Assembly (NCBI GenBank): GCA_963576565.1
Contig: OY755044.1
Span: 57,464,108-57,528,107 of the forward strand
From: Aspidapion aeneum
Lineage: Eukaryota > Arthropoda > Insecta > Coleoptera > Brentidae
Length of the DNA stretch: 64,000 nt
Direction: 5' to 3'
Shown one piece after another: positions 51,908 through 63,010 of the stretch (positions are counted from its first letter, which is position 1; each line of letters begins with the position of its first letter). The notes under the pieces were generated by a model that was not told the origin of the DNA, searched no databases, and saw only the letters and a list, made by a program, of their open reading frames with translations. A program made the position numbers and the translations under genes.

Positions 51908-52745
51908 TTTACCCCTTTAACTGCAGCACGGCGAAGGAAGGGTAATGTTTTTCGATTGTTGTATGCATATAAATATGTATGTTTGTGTCACGCTAGAGGC
52001 GAAACAGTCAAACCAATTTTGTCGTTGAATTGCTACTGATCCCGAAGATGCTATAGGCTATATTTTTTTAATCAGGAATCAACATGGCGGTCTTCAGACG
52101 CCATTTTGTTACATGATGTATGCTTTAAGGTATACAAATTATCTAAATTTCAGGCGATCTTATAGAAATTCCTTTGATTACCCATTGCAAATGTCCTCTA
52201 ATTTGCTGTAGTTACTTTCTAGTCCTCCCTGCTCCCACCCATCTCCCCTCCTGTCATTCCGCCCATCCTATTCAAAAACCATATTCGCACAATTTTATCA
52301 AATATAGAGCGATTTCAAAAATTCTTTCTGCATTCTTTCCAACACCATTTTACTAGCCCCCCCCCCCGCCTCTCCCTTTCTCCTCCCCGCCATCCTTACT
52401 AGTAATAGTTATAGCTATAACTTGTAACTTTCACAAATATAAGGCGATTTCAAAAGTTCTTTCTGCACACGCTCGAAGACTTTTTTCCAACATCATTTTA
52501 CTAGTTTCTCCCTCTCTTTTTCCCTCCCACCTTACTAGTAATAGTTGGAGCTATACCTTTCACAAATATAGAGCGATTTCAAAAATTCTTTCTGCACACG
52601 CTTTAAGACTTTTTTTCCAACATCATTTTACTAGTTTCCCCCTTCCTCTCCCACTGTTCTCCCCACCCTCCTTATTAGTAATAGTTGTAACTATACCTTT
52701 TACAAATTTAGAGCGATTTCAAAAATTCTTTCGGCACACGCTTTA
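51908..52745 (+). mobile_element. Family I repeat, copy 3 with tandem tail
   Basis: It begins ACTGCAGCACGGCGAAGG, with ATATGTATGTTTGTGTCACG, core GGCGAAACAGTCAAACCAAT, CAGACGCCATTTTGTTACAT, and then four ~120 bp units at 52290-52745 sharing AGAGCGATTTCAAAAATTCT, TTCTGCACACGCTTTAAGAC and CCAACATCATTTTACTAGTT. It lies in the opposite direction from copy 1 (40330-40995). Confidence 0.75.
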
Positions 52746-52779
52746 AGATTTATTCGCACTTATGATTTGCATAGTATTT

Positions 52780-53640
52780 TCAGGGCGTCTGCGTCTTACA
52801 TTTTATTTCTATTGTTTGTAAACTTTGGGCATCGGATCAGTGTATGCATCATAAATACCCATGCAGAAAATGCATCTATCATTCGTTGATTAGCCAATTC
52901 CTTTTGTGTATGTTTCTATGTCAACTAAAGGTTTATATAGCTATGTTCACATTTCAGCCATTGATTCATACTTGGGATTAACTTTTTTGTCCAAATTGCC
53001 TTACCTATGTCTATTTCAAATATTTCTTGCCATTTTTATAGTATAATGTTTTTGCCTCTTTCTCTAGCTCTAGCGTTACTTTCCTGTGTCTCTATAAATA
53101 CTCTCTCTTGCACTAGAAAATCTATAGGCGGTATTCCTGCTATAACCTGTAATGCTTTATTTGACACCGTTCTGTCGGCGTTTGCCTCACTCAGTATTGC
53201 TTTCCTCTTGGGCTTTAATTAGTATGGCTATATATTCGGCTGCTAATTACTTCTCACCATAATGGTGTTCCGAAGAGCAAAGTTAATTGTATTACCCCGT
53301 TGGGGGCCTTTTATTAAACATTAGTATGTGGTTGTATTTTTGTCTGCTTTCCTGACAATCGTTTTAATGTGTTCTGCAAAGGACAAGTTTTCGCCTATCA
53401 TGATTCCCAGGTATCTGCAAGCATTTTTCGAGACTATTTCGGTTCCATTAAAAATAAATTTGATTTATCTTTTATCTATATTGCCATCTAGAATAACTGC
53501 TGTCTATTTTGATAAGAGCATCATTTGTTTCTTCTATGACGTCGCTTTTGTTTCTTGCCCTCCGTAATAGCTACATCATCAGCATATCCAAAAAGCGCGA
53601 TCCCTTATTCATTGTTAAGTATGAGAACCTGTGTTAGCTC
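52780..53640 (-). pseudogene. R1/LOA-like LINE reverse transcriptase C-terminal remnant
   Basis: Minus-strand translation in several frames gives FNGTEIVSKNACRYLGIMIG and ENLSFAEHIKTIVRKADKN (about 53460-53340). Further on come NKALQVIAGIPPIDFLVQER (about 53150) and TKKLIPSMNQWLKCEH (about 52970). This order, with the phrase RxLGIxI, then a helix motif, then VIAGxxPIDxLxxER and TKxLIPxxxxWL, is characteristic of the region after the catalytic palm in R1/LOA-type LINEs. Several stops are present. The YADD box is not in the window portion seen, and no RNase H follows. Confidence 0.75.
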
Positions 53641-54600
53641 CCGCTAAATTTCGCGATTGTTTGTAAATTTTAAAACCACACAATTGAATGACGGACAGAG
53701 TGCATTTTCGCGCATTTTGGACATGCGCACCAAGAATCAGTGAGATCCTTTTTCGACCGCCTCGAGAAATGGCGTGTTAATTTACTTTCTCCAACTATTT
53801 CAAATTTCTACACTTGAAAGTGCTCGATTTTGGTGTACTGAAGCATAGAACTAGAAACTTCAGCCCTTCAGCTACGTGGTGACATCATTAGATCCAGACA
53901 GGGGCCCCTTGGAACGTGGAGAATTAACCTATGGACCTTTTAATTATTTCGTAATTTCATATCAATATATTTATGTTTGTTCGCGCTTTCATTAATTAAA
54001 ATATATACAGTCCATTGCATTTATCGTTTTTCTTACTGCGAGCATAACATAAGTGTTCCTTCGACCGAATTATTTAAAATTTACTCCATACGACGGTATT
54101 AATAAGCCGGCCATTTTTTCACAAGCCGAGATCAAGGCCTTGAATTTTGCCAATCGTATTGAAACAAGAGAGATTTTCGCTCGACCTTCGGTAGCGGCGC
54201 AGGTCACCTGTTTTTCGGTCCGCTGCTATGGTAACGTACCGTGGTCATTTAGTAAACAAATCGAAGCAATCAAAACAAACAAGCACATGTTCAGTGTGTT
54301 AGGTGTGTTCCATATCATTTCGATATTTAAAACAATTTTCATCAATTGCGATAAATTAGTGCATATTTTCGACAATTCGTCATTTTTCTATTTCAGATGC
54401 ATTAATTTAGCGTTAATTGTATATTTACCGACATTTCTGTGATTAGATTTGATCCATATCATTTCGATATTTAAAACGATTTTCATCAATTGCGATAAAT
54501 TAGTGCATATTTTCGACAATTCGTCATTTTTCTATTTCAGAAGCATTAATTAAGCGTTAGTTGTATATTTACCGACAATTTCGTCATTTCAAAGGTAAAA
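53640..54600 (+). repeat. Possible BEL/Pao LTR and leader, with a ~140 bp tandem duplication
   Basis: The stretch before the gag start at 54603 has more even composition than its surroundings. It includes GTTAGCTCCCGCTAAATTTC at 53634, a plausible LTR start region. A duplicated block CATATCATTTCGATATTTAA ... TTTCTATTTCAGA.GCATTAA occurs at about 54309-54442 and 54451-54580. The tRNA primer site and LTR end are not established, and no downstream LTR partner lies in the window. The 129-codon frame 54053-54442 covers it but looks non-coding. Confidence 0.4.
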
Positions 54601-54602
54601 TC

Positions 54603-55800
54603 ATGTCTGTCAAAAAAGCCGTGCAAAAACGCAAGGGTTTTTTATCTGCGATCACCGACCGCGACAACGGACGAAAAAGCGAGAAACGAGTTTCAAGTGA
54701 GGTATTCCGATTTGAATGAAACCTTCGATAAATGCATGCTGGCGCATAATGATGTCATTATGTTGATAGACGACTCGGACGACGAGGAGTTTAAAACGCA
54801 GGATGCGATCCTTTCAGAAGCTCGTAAATATTTTTATGCGTGTAAGGGGGTTTACTCTAAAATATTTCCGGTTGAGGCCCCATCTTTTCGGGATCATATG
54901 TTCGACAAAACGAAACTCCAAAACTCAAAGAGTTAGGTATTCCCATATTTCGAGGTAATAAAAAATTATAGATCAAAATCAAAGTCTAAGTAACGTTCGA
55001 AAACTTCAATACTTATTTTCATATCTCGAGGATGAGCCTTTAAAATTGATATCAGGGATTAGCTTATCTGATTAAAATTATAAAATTGCTTACGACAAAT
55101 TAGTCAATAGATATCAAAACAAGCGAGACCTCGCAAATGATGCTTTAAGTACAATTATGAAGAATTGCGTAATTTAATTGACACCTTTTCTGAATCCCTA
55201 GAAATTTTAAAATCACTTAGCTTTGACGTTGACAGTTGGGACTTTATTATTTTTTTCATTTTGTTAGAAAAATTGGATATTCCGACGCGTTCAAATTTCG
55301 AAATGAGTCACGCCAATACTAATACCGAAATTCCCACTTTTCAGTCACTTTTTCAATTTCTAGAAAAAAGATGTAAAGTTTTGGAATCACTTCCTCAATC
55401 AACAGCACCCAAAAAGGTGCCTACCTATCAAAAATCAAATTCTATGCAAAATCAGTTTGGGCAAAAGCCTAACTATCAAAATTCAAATTCTATGCAAAAT
55501 CAGTTTGGGCAAAAGCCTACCTATAAATCATCCAATTCGCCTTTTATAGGACTGGCTGGCACCTCAACTAATTCAAGTACGGGAATAGATGTTTCCGGTG
55601 TAATCAAGGTCACGTGCTTTCGAAATGTCAACCATTTCTTGATCTCTCACCTATCGATCGCCTATCTTTCGACAAGCAGAAAAAATTATGTCTAGCGTGT
55701 TTTCATCCCTTGCATGGGGTAGATACGTGCAAATCAAAATATTCATGCCGGACTTGCAATAGTAAAAGGCACCACACTTTAACTCTGTTCGTGCAACTTT
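54603..55800 (+). pseudogene. BEL/Pao gag remnant (BEL-b)
   Basis: ATG at 54603 opens MSVKKAVQKRKGFLSAITDR and soon loses frame. 54697-54936 then gives NETFDKCMLAHNDVIMLIDD with an acidic DDSDDEEFKTQDAI segment, as in the gag at 56841. After an interruption the C-terminal part continues (55165-55695): LIDTFSESLEILKSLSFDVD, a duplicated QNQFGQKPxYxxSNSM linker, and in another frame CLACFHPLHGVDTCKSKYSC plus RTCNSKRHHTL (55700-55790), a pair of zinc knuckles. The central DUF1759 portion is largely deleted. No protease or RT follows, so this is a gag-only relic. Confidence 0.8.
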
Positions 55801-56840
55801 AATTTTAAATTCAAATTTTGCGCCAAATTCCCGTATTCGGAAAACCCACACAATTTCAATTTGATTGGCACAAGCAAAACGCCAGCGCCATCTACGAAAA
55901 ATGAATCTGCGCAAAAAGGCGTAACCAAAAAGATTCGTCTGTCGTATTCTATCGAGATCACCACGCAGCATGGTGATAAATTCTATTAACCAAAAAATCC
56001 AATAACATTCTTAGAAAATCAAACTAAACCATTACACAAACAAGTGATTCTAGTGTGGATCGACTGCAACGACTGGGCCAGCGAGAGGAGCTCCTCTGGA
56101 CGACGGAAACAACTGAAAGGGTGAGTGCCAATCCTCTATATTGTCTTTGTGTGGCTCGGAAAAATTAATATTTTTACATCGTCCTTTTAAGGATTTTTGC
56201 ACCCAGATTTTATAAAACGGCCAGCGCTTACAGTCCCGCAGCTCTACCAACCTCAAAACATCAACATTTTCTGGTCCCACGACCCAGATAGTTTTTTAAA
56301 ATTTGTTTGCTAAAAATATTAGATTTTTTCGCCTCGCCATTTTGGTTCGCTTAGTTGCCGTGTCCAGTTTAAATCGGAGGTTCCGTCCCCCCTTGCGTGG
56401 CTTAACGGTGGCTCCACCCACATTTCATTGCAGCCGAAATTGGCACTTGGTACGTCGTTTGTTTTGATTCAAAAATCAAAATTTGTTTAAATAATAGTTA
56501 TTTGTTTAAATAATATGTTATAGTTATTCAAAACAACAAAGGTGCTTGTGAGTTAAATGCTTTGTTCTTATTTAACAGGTAAACAAACACATCTAGTAGA
56601 ATTAGTATTTACCTGTAAATAATAAGAGAAACGGTAGTAGGTACAAGTTGTTTTGTGTGCATTTATTTTGGGAGAAAAATCGCGACCTAGGATAACAGCT
56701 GTTGATAAGTTTTTGCATTTATTCGAGAAATCGATAATAAAATATATGCTTGTTGAACTCTTTTGGACTGATTAAAGTCAATAGGGGTCAAGTGTTAGTT
56801 TTATTCCTTTTAAATATTTTTTATTTTTTTAATTAACAAT
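55801..56840. repeat. Region between BEL-b and BEL-c, possible LTR/leader of BEL-c
   Basis: 56281-56840 directly precedes the BEL-c gag ATG and has GC-richer patches (CGCCTCGCCATTTTGGTTCG, CCCCCCTTGCGTGGCTTAAC) then AT-rich leader. TTGGCACTTGGTACG at 56440 might be a primer-binding site, but I could not match a tRNA. 55801-56280 holds no recognised gene; the minus-strand frames at 55651-55971 and 56050-56280 are not credible. Confidence 0.35.
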
Positions 56841-57614
56841 ATGTCGTTAAAAAAGCTTGAGAATCAACGCAAAGTTTCAATATCTCGTATTACGGAAACG
56901 TATAACTTGGGAACAAAAGCTAAATCAGATAGTTCTTCCTTGCCAATTTTTAAGGCGTTTTACGAATCGTTAGATGATCACTATGAACAATTTAAAAACA
57001 TTCATAATGACATCATAGGTCTCTTGAAAGACGACGACGATGATGAATTCGAAGTACAGGACAAAATTAGGAAAGATACGGATCTATTCTACCACCAAGC
57101 TAAAGTTCTTTTTTCGAGTTTATGTTCCGATTCAGTTCATTCAAATTTTACCCCCGCAACTTCACACTATTCACGTAGCGATGATCTGGGCCCTTTAAAG
57201 GTACCTTGCTTTAATGGAAACGTAAAAAAGTGGCCAACCTTTTACGATGTTTATTCTTGTTTGGTTCACGAAAACTCTAATTATTCCGATATAAGGAAAT
57301 TTCAACATTTGCTAACCTTCCTTGAGGGCGAACCACTTAATATTTTAAGCTCTATAAAATTAACGGCAAGTAATTACGCAATCGCCTGGAAGGTATTAAC
57401 AGATCGCTATCAAAATAAAAGACTTTTAGCCAGTACCTACTGGAACTCAATCTACTATGCAAATTCTTTAAAGGGAAACCAGTCAGCAAAGGATCTTAGA
57501 GTCTTGGTAGATACCTTTTCCGAGAATATTGCGGCGCTCGAAAATCTTGAATATCCAGTAACGTCGTGGTGTTTTTGTTTATTTTCAATTTTATTATCAA
57601 AAATCGATCAAACC
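56841..57614 (+). pseudogene. BEL/Pao gag, 5' part (BEL-c), split by element B
   Basis: The open frame from ATG 56841 encodes the N-terminal gag: MSLKKLENQRKVSISRITET, an acidic stretch LLKDDDDDEFEVQDKIRKDT (about 61-80), then the DUF1759-type domain with LGPLKVPCFNGNVKKWPTFY (about 115) and LTFLEGEPLNILSSIKLTAS (about 155), NYAIAWKVLTDRYQNKRLLA and DLRVLVDTFSENIAALENLE. The family reads gag and pol as one long frame. Here the frame is cut after about SKIDQT by insertion of element B; the gag resumes at 60938 (TTRFELKYSTTEIPTYQNLI). The ORF as printed ends in element sequence (RVIII). Without the insert, gag and pol would be nearly collinear. Confidence 0.88.
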
Positions 57615-58449
57615 CTTAGAGTAATAATAATATAAAGAGAAGAAGTAAACCGCGGCCCCGTGTAAATTTTCCCTATTCGTGGCGGTCATTCCTGAAAACT
57701 TAGAATTTGCAGAATCCCCGGCTATGGCAACATAGCTGCGTCACTGGAGTCATCTCGAAAAAACGACACTGGGCTGAATTTTCACAATATTTTCAGAATC
57801 ATAGCACTTCTTGTTTATTTTTACGTCCAACTAAGTTCTTTTTTACAAAAATAAAACTCAGCACACAGAAAAATACACCAAAAATTCAATATACCGAGTC
57901 CGACGGCCAAGACAACACTGCATTTAATACAAACACATGTTACTGTCAGTGTCGACCTTAGAGCTTAGAAATATCTGGGCTAACCGTTCACGACTTGAGG
58001 ACCCACCTAATTAAACTTGTTGCCATTATATAAGTGAAAAAATAATCTTTTGTTTGAAACTCGTAGACAATGATTGGGTAGAAATAAAACTTTGGACTTC
58101 CATTGTCTTTATCTGAGGGCACGGCAGTGCCTCGCCAAGTTCGCGCTGCCGTACCATCTTTTCTTTAAACATTTCAGCCCATATTTGACCTATCTAAAAC
58201 TCTACTTCGGAAAGAGCTACGAATCTCATACTTTGCACAGTCGTAGACCTTCATAGAGTTAACAACCCCTCCAAGTTTCATGGACTTCTATAAAGTAGTA
58301 AAGTAGTTACGAAATTTCAAAAAACGTCGAAATTGCCACTCACTCACTGACTCATGTATAGAAAATCAAAATTCTACTGTCCTTCCAGATATACTACAGA
58401 GCTGAAATTTGGCAGACTGATAGAAATTATGACCAAACCCCTGGAAAAA

Positions 58450-59165
58450 ATCAAAAAGCCCCAAAATTCTAATTTACTCCCCTCCCCTATACATGTAAAA
58501 TTATTTAAAAGTAACATTACTCACTTCTAGAAATGCTAGAGAGCTGAGCTTTGGCAGCCTGATAGGAACTATGATAAAACTATAGGAAAAAACACCCCAA
58601 AATTCTAATTTACTTCCCTCCCATATAAATGTAAAGTTATGTAAAAGTAACACTGCTCACTTCCAGCAACACTAGAGAGCTGAGCTTTTTAAGACTGAAA
58701 GACACTATGATAAAACTATAGGAAAAAATTTTAAAACACCAATATTTTAATTTTCTTCCCTCTCCTATAAATGTAAATTTATATAAAAATAACATAGCCC
58801 ACTTCCAGAAACGCTGGAAAGCTGATAGAAACTATGATAAAACCATGGGAAAAAATTTAAAAACCCCAAAAATTTTCATTTACTCTCCTCCCCTATAAAT
58901 GTCAAGTTATGTAAAAGTAACATTACCCATTTCCAAAAATGCTAGAGAGCTGAGCATTGGAAGACTGATAGGAACTATGATAAAACTATAGGAAAAAATT
59001 TAAAAACACGAAAATTTTAATTTACTTCCCTCCCCTATACATATAAAGTTATGTAAAAGTAACATTGTCCACTTTCAGAAACGCTAGAGAGCTGAGCTTT
59101 GGAAGGCTGATAGCAGCTACGATAAAACCATGGGAAAAAACTAAAAGACTTTAAAATTTTAAGTA
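58450..59165 (+). repeat. ~140 bp tandem array in copy B
   Basis: Five to six units with CTCCCCTATA.ATGT, AAAGTAACATT, CACTTCCAGAAACGC, AGAGAGCTGAGC and ACTATGATAAAAC. It corresponds to 16960-17575 of copy A with at least one extra unit, so unit number varies between copies. Confidence 0.85.
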
Positions 59166-59260
59166 AGGGATTGCAAAAGTTTTGAACAATATTCGGAATT
59201 TTTTACTATTTTAAAAATTAAATATTATCCAATTCTTTTAAAAATAAGTGAAATCATAAC

Positions 59261-59608
59261 AAAAACATTTCATGTAAAAATAACCAAGTACGCGGCATTC
59301 CGTAAAAAGAATTGGGATAAAAGTAAAGTCAAGTTCTCTAATACAAATTTTAAAATGAAAGTAAGAAACTAGTTTGGAAATGTTTTTCTAAACTTGGCTA
59401 TTACGGCTGTAAATAACTCAGGCACAGTGCTAAATTGAACATAAAGAAGTTTGGCTGTAATAGCAAGTTTAGAAAAACATTTCCAACTAGTAAAAATCTT
59501 TCATTATGAAATTTGTATTGGAGAACTTGGCCTTACTTTTATCTCAAATCTTTTTACGGAATGCCATTTTCGCGTACTTGGCTCTTTTTTACATGAAATG
59601 TTTTTGTG
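59261..59608. repeat. Internal hairpin of copy B
   Basis: Inverted arms of about 155 bp, the same as 17666-18010 in copy A: ACATTTCATGTAAAAATAAC at the left and TTTTTTACATGAAATGTTTT at the right end, AAGTACGCGGCATTCCGTAA against TTACGGAATGCCATTTTCGC. Confidence 0.8.
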
Positions 59609-59735
59609 TTGGTTTATTTTAAACAGGACGTTTCAGTAAGTAAGTATATCTAACCGTTTTCAAGTGTAAACTAAACAATCCAGTCTAAAGGCTACGACTT
59701 ATACTACTTGGTGTGCAGTCGGCCCGCCCCCTTTT

Positions 59736-60216
59736 TACCTTCCTAGCCCGCACAGCAACGGCTAGAGAAGGTATTGTTTTCGACAAAAAAATTTTCTTGA
59801 CATAACACCGAAAATGTGTTATTTGGGTGTATTTTGACCTACCCTAGCAATATCGTCGTGATGTCCGTCTGTGTTGTGTGTGTATGTATGTATATCTGTC
59901 CGTAGCGCGATAGCTCCTAAACCGCTTAACCGATTTACATGAAATTTTCAGGTGAAATAGTACTCGATACTGCAACGAGCTGATTAGATTTTAGTCAAAA
60001 TTCGTGAATGCTAATAACAGTTTTTTGACAGTTAAAAAATTTAATAAATGCTAACTTTTTAATGGAACGTCGCATCAATATGCGGTTTGAAACGTTTTTT
60101 GAAAAAAATTATGTTATAACCGAAAAGTTTGTAGGAGCTTTCATTTCGGAGATATTTACAAAAAACTGTATTCAAGGTTGATATAACGTGGAGTGTGCTA
60201 ATGGGCTAGGAAGGTA
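59736..60216 (+). mobile_element. Element K (about 481 bp) in copy B
   Basis: TACCTTCCTAGCCC at 59736 and its exact inverse GGGCTAGGAAGGTA ending 60216 define the ends. Inside are a TGTCCGTCTGTG / TGTATG microsatellite, GTAGCGCGATAGCTCCTAAA, the core AAACCGCTTAACCGATTT, and ATGAAATTTTCAGG. Copy A has the left two thirds only. No target duplication could be fixed. Confidence 0.6.
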
Positions 60217-60937
60217 TCAGATCCGTCATGGATCCATTTATTTAATTCCAAGACGCTTGTTTTCCTTAAGGTGTGGTTTCACACAGAAAAACTACAAAAC
60301 TACTAAATACTTAGAGAAAATTAAAACAATCCTATGAAATTTTCGTTTGAATGGTTAATAGTGCTTCAACTCTCCAAACAGAAAAGCCGCATTTTAAAAT
60401 AATAAAATAGAATATCCTTAATACCGGTTAAAACTGTTGGAACAATGACTAATTTATTTTTTTTAAATTTAATCGTCCTCTACAATAGGAAAAAGGATTC
60501 CCCTTTTACCTGGGGATATAGTCCAAGTAGCTCAAAACGAAACCCGGCCCTGCTAACACGAAATCCGTAATATGATGCCATACACCTGTTGCCGCGTCCT
60601 GAAAAAATTGTGGGAAAAGGGGCCGTTCATAAATTATGTTGTCTAAATGAGTTTTTATCGCAGATTGTAATAAGAAATACACAGCATAAAACGACGCGAC
60701 GCGGGTTAATAAGCGCATGACAAATTATCGCACGGTTTGAATAGCCTAACCAACTCAAAGCACGATATATTTTGGTAAGGTAAGAAGTTGAACCTTACTT
60801 ATTATTTATAAAATTTTACAGAGGCAGAGGAGGCGGCAACAGCGGAAAAGCTACATTGTTTACCAACAAATGAATGAATGACCGCCGAAACCGGGGTTAC
60901 TACTTCTCTTTATATGTTATTACTCTGAGATCAAACC

Positions 60938-61558
60938 ACAAGAACCGCTTTCGAATTAAAGTATAGTACTACCGAGATTCCAACATATCAAAATCTAATT
61001 CAGTTTCTTATTAACCAATGCCGTGCTCTTGAAACAGTACAGCTATCTCCCCAAAATACGCAAATGCAACCTTCGACTTCAAAACAGCGAAAACCAAATT
61101 ATTCGAATTCTAGTAATCAAAAATATAATTCTTATTCAAATAATCAGTACAAATCAAGCCCTCCATCAAATTTTTTAGCGCATACGCACTCACAAGTATC
61201 AAATAAACAATCCAATATTCAATTTTGACAAAACCAACAACCCTATAAGTGCAAATTATGCAATAATTCTTTTCACCCACTCTCGCAGTGTGGTGTTTTT
61301 ATCTCCAAATCTCCTTCAGATCGTTTTACTTATGTAAAACAACAATCGTTATGTATCAACTGTTTACGTTCAAATCATTAAGTAATCGACTGCAGTAGTA
61401 CCTACAACTGCAGGGTATGTCGACATAGACACCATAGTCTTATTCATCTATCGCAAACGACAGATTCAATCCGTCAGAATTCAAGTCAATCCTTTGTTAA
61501 TTCAAGCCAAAATTCAAATCAAAATTCGAACTTAAATCAAAGTTTTAATTCAAATCAA
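60938..61558 (+). pseudogene. BEL/Pao gag, 3' part with zinc knuckles (two stops)
   Basis: Gag resumes after element B with LKYSTTEIPTYQNLIQFLIN and a low-complexity N/Q/S linker. Two zinc knuckles follow: CKLCNNSFHPLSQC (61251) and CINCLRSNH then TYNCRVCRHRHHSLIHL (61355-61450). In-frame stops TGA at 61226-61228 and TAA at 61379-61381 break the frame, the second in the middle of a knuckle. The frame otherwise runs straight into the protease at 61559 onward. Confidence 0.8.
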
Positions 61559-63010
61559 GTGGCCGTGCCTAGCACAGGCACAAACTTATCGTATCAGAAT
61601 TCAAATTCAAGTCTTAGCCAACAGAACCCTAGTTTTGTTCAACCCAGTTCAAATTCAATTCAAATCAATTCGAATCCAAATACATCTACAAATCAATACT
61701 CTTCGTTATCCACCTTGACGCCCCGGACGACAGTGCTTCTAGCGACTATAAAATTAGAGGTACTGGATAGTCGGGGTAACTACCAACCTGTCCGAGCACT
61801 CCTGGACAGCGGTAGCCAAGCTAACCTGATAAGCAAAGCTTGTCTTAAGAGGTTAGGCTTGCCAAGAAACAAAATTTCGATCCCTGTTCTGGGACTAAAT
61901 CAATCTTCATCGGCCACTAACGGCATTTCTACTTGCACTATTCGAGCCCTAGGCCAACAAGAGCCTACTTTTTCTATTCAAGTCTTCGTTTTACCGAAAC
62001 TCTGTTCGAATATGCCCTCAGTACAGGTAGATTCATCCAATTGGAGTCATATTTCAAATCTAAAGCTTGCAGATAACCAATTTTACAACCCTGGTCCAAT
62101 TGACTTACTCTTAGGTGCACAACTTTACACAGAAATCGTCCAATCAGGACGAATTCCAGGACCTCACGGCCTACCCTCCGCTTTTGAGACAGTTTTTGGG
62201 TGGGTCTTGGTGGGCCAAACTCAAAACATAAATATTTCACCTCAAGTCAATTCTTACTTTACTTCCTGTGAGCAGTCTCTCGACTTTAATATTCGCAGAT
62301 TTTGGGAACTAGAATCAATTAAGTCAAAAACGTTTCTCTCACCCGAAGGAAAAAGATGTGAAGAGATTTTCCAAAAAACTACCACTAGAGATATTTCGGG
62401 CCGATTTACTGTAAATTTGCCTTTTCGTCACATTGACCCTCCTGATCTAGGAGACACATATTCAGTGGCCTATCGTCAATTTTTGTCTCTTGAATCTCGC
62501 TTAATAAAAAATTCAAATTTCTATAGTATGTACTCGGATTTTATGAGAGAATATCTCAAAAACGGGCACATGTCTTTAATTCCAAGATCCGAACCTAGAC
62601 CTCAGTTATGTTCTTATTTACCACATCACGGAGTCCTTCGTCTTGACAAATCAACGACTAAACTCCGGGTGGTTTTTAACCCCTCGATTAAGGGTTCGAA
62701 AGGCCTAAGCATGAACGAAACTCTTTTAATAGGACCAAAATTACAAGCCGATATTTCCGAAATTCTATTAAAATTCAGATTTTATTCTATCGTATTTTTG
62801 ACTGATATAAAACAGCACTTTTTACAAATTCAAATTAATCCAATTCATCGGGACTACCAAAGGCTACTTTGGCGATTTGATCCCAATGAACCCCTGCAGG
62901 AATACAGGCTTAATACAGTGACGTTTGGTGTTAGTTCAAGTCCCTATTTAGCTATTAGAACTCTTAGAGAACTAGCCATCCTGGAGGCTAAGAATTATCC
63001 TTTTGAATAA
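61559..63010 (+). CDS. BEL/Pao protease and reverse transcriptase N-terminal part (BEL-c)
   Basis: The 483-codon frame starts with an N/S/Q-rich linker (1-60), then the aspartic protease with ALLDSGSQANLISKACLKRL (catalytic D at about residue 83). The DUF1758 region follows (WSHISNLKLADNQFYNPGPI, ETVFGWVLVGQT; about 160-222). The RT fingers and palm come next: NLPFRHIDPPDLGDTYSVAY (about 290), YLPHHGVLRLDKSTTKLRVV (about 358), VVFNPSIKGSKGLSMNETLL, and IVFLTDIKQHFLQIQI with the first catalytic aspartate (about 420), then LNTVTFGVSSSPYLAIRTLR. The frame stops at TAA 63008-63010, just before the second catalytic box, which is in another frame. The upstream limit is set by the first ATG-less open run; it is part of the gag-pol frame and not a separate gene. 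Confidence 0.85.
   Translation: MAVPSTGTNLSYQNSNSSLSQQNPSFVQPSSNSIQINSNPNTSTNQYSSLSTLTPRTTVLLATIKLEVLDSRGNYQPVRALLDSGSQANLISKACLKRLGLPRNKISIPVLGLNQSSSATNGISTCTIRALGQQEPTFSIQVFVLPKLCSNMPSVQVDSSNWSHISNLKLADNQFYNPGPIDLLLGAQLYTEIVQSGRIPGPHGLPSAFETVFGWVLVGQTQNINISPQVNSYFTSCEQSLDFNIRRFWELESIKSKTFLSPEGKRCEEIFQKTTTRDISGRFTVNLPFRHIDPPDLGDTYSVAYRQFLSLESRLIKNSNFYSMYSDFMREYLKNGHMSLIPRSEPRPQLCSYLPHHGVLRLDKSTTKLRVVFNPSIKGSKGLSMNETLLIGPKLQADISEILLKFRFYSIVFLTDIKQHFLQIQINPIHRDYQRLLWRFDPNEPLQEYRLNTVTFGVSSSPYLAIRTLRELAILEAKNYPFE

Larger units (their letters stand above)
57615..60929 (+). mobile_element. DNA element, copy B, inserted in BEL gag (8-bp target duplication)
   Basis: A 3.3-kb copy of the element at 12588-18924. 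The ends CTTAGAGTAATAAT and ATTACTCTGAG are the same as in copy A, and the flanks ATCAAACC at 57607-57614 and 60930-60937 form a perfect 8-bp duplication. Inside are the left unique part (57615-58260), the ~140 bp tandem array (58450-59165), the internal hairpin (59261-59608), element K (59736-60216) and the right part (60510-60929). It lacks element C. No transposase was found, so it is non-autonomous. Confidence 0.9.

Noticed and set aside
54053..54442. 129-codon frame upstream of BEL-b gag
   Set aside because: It covers the putative LTR/leader and part of a tandem duplication, with no similarity to gag or any family.
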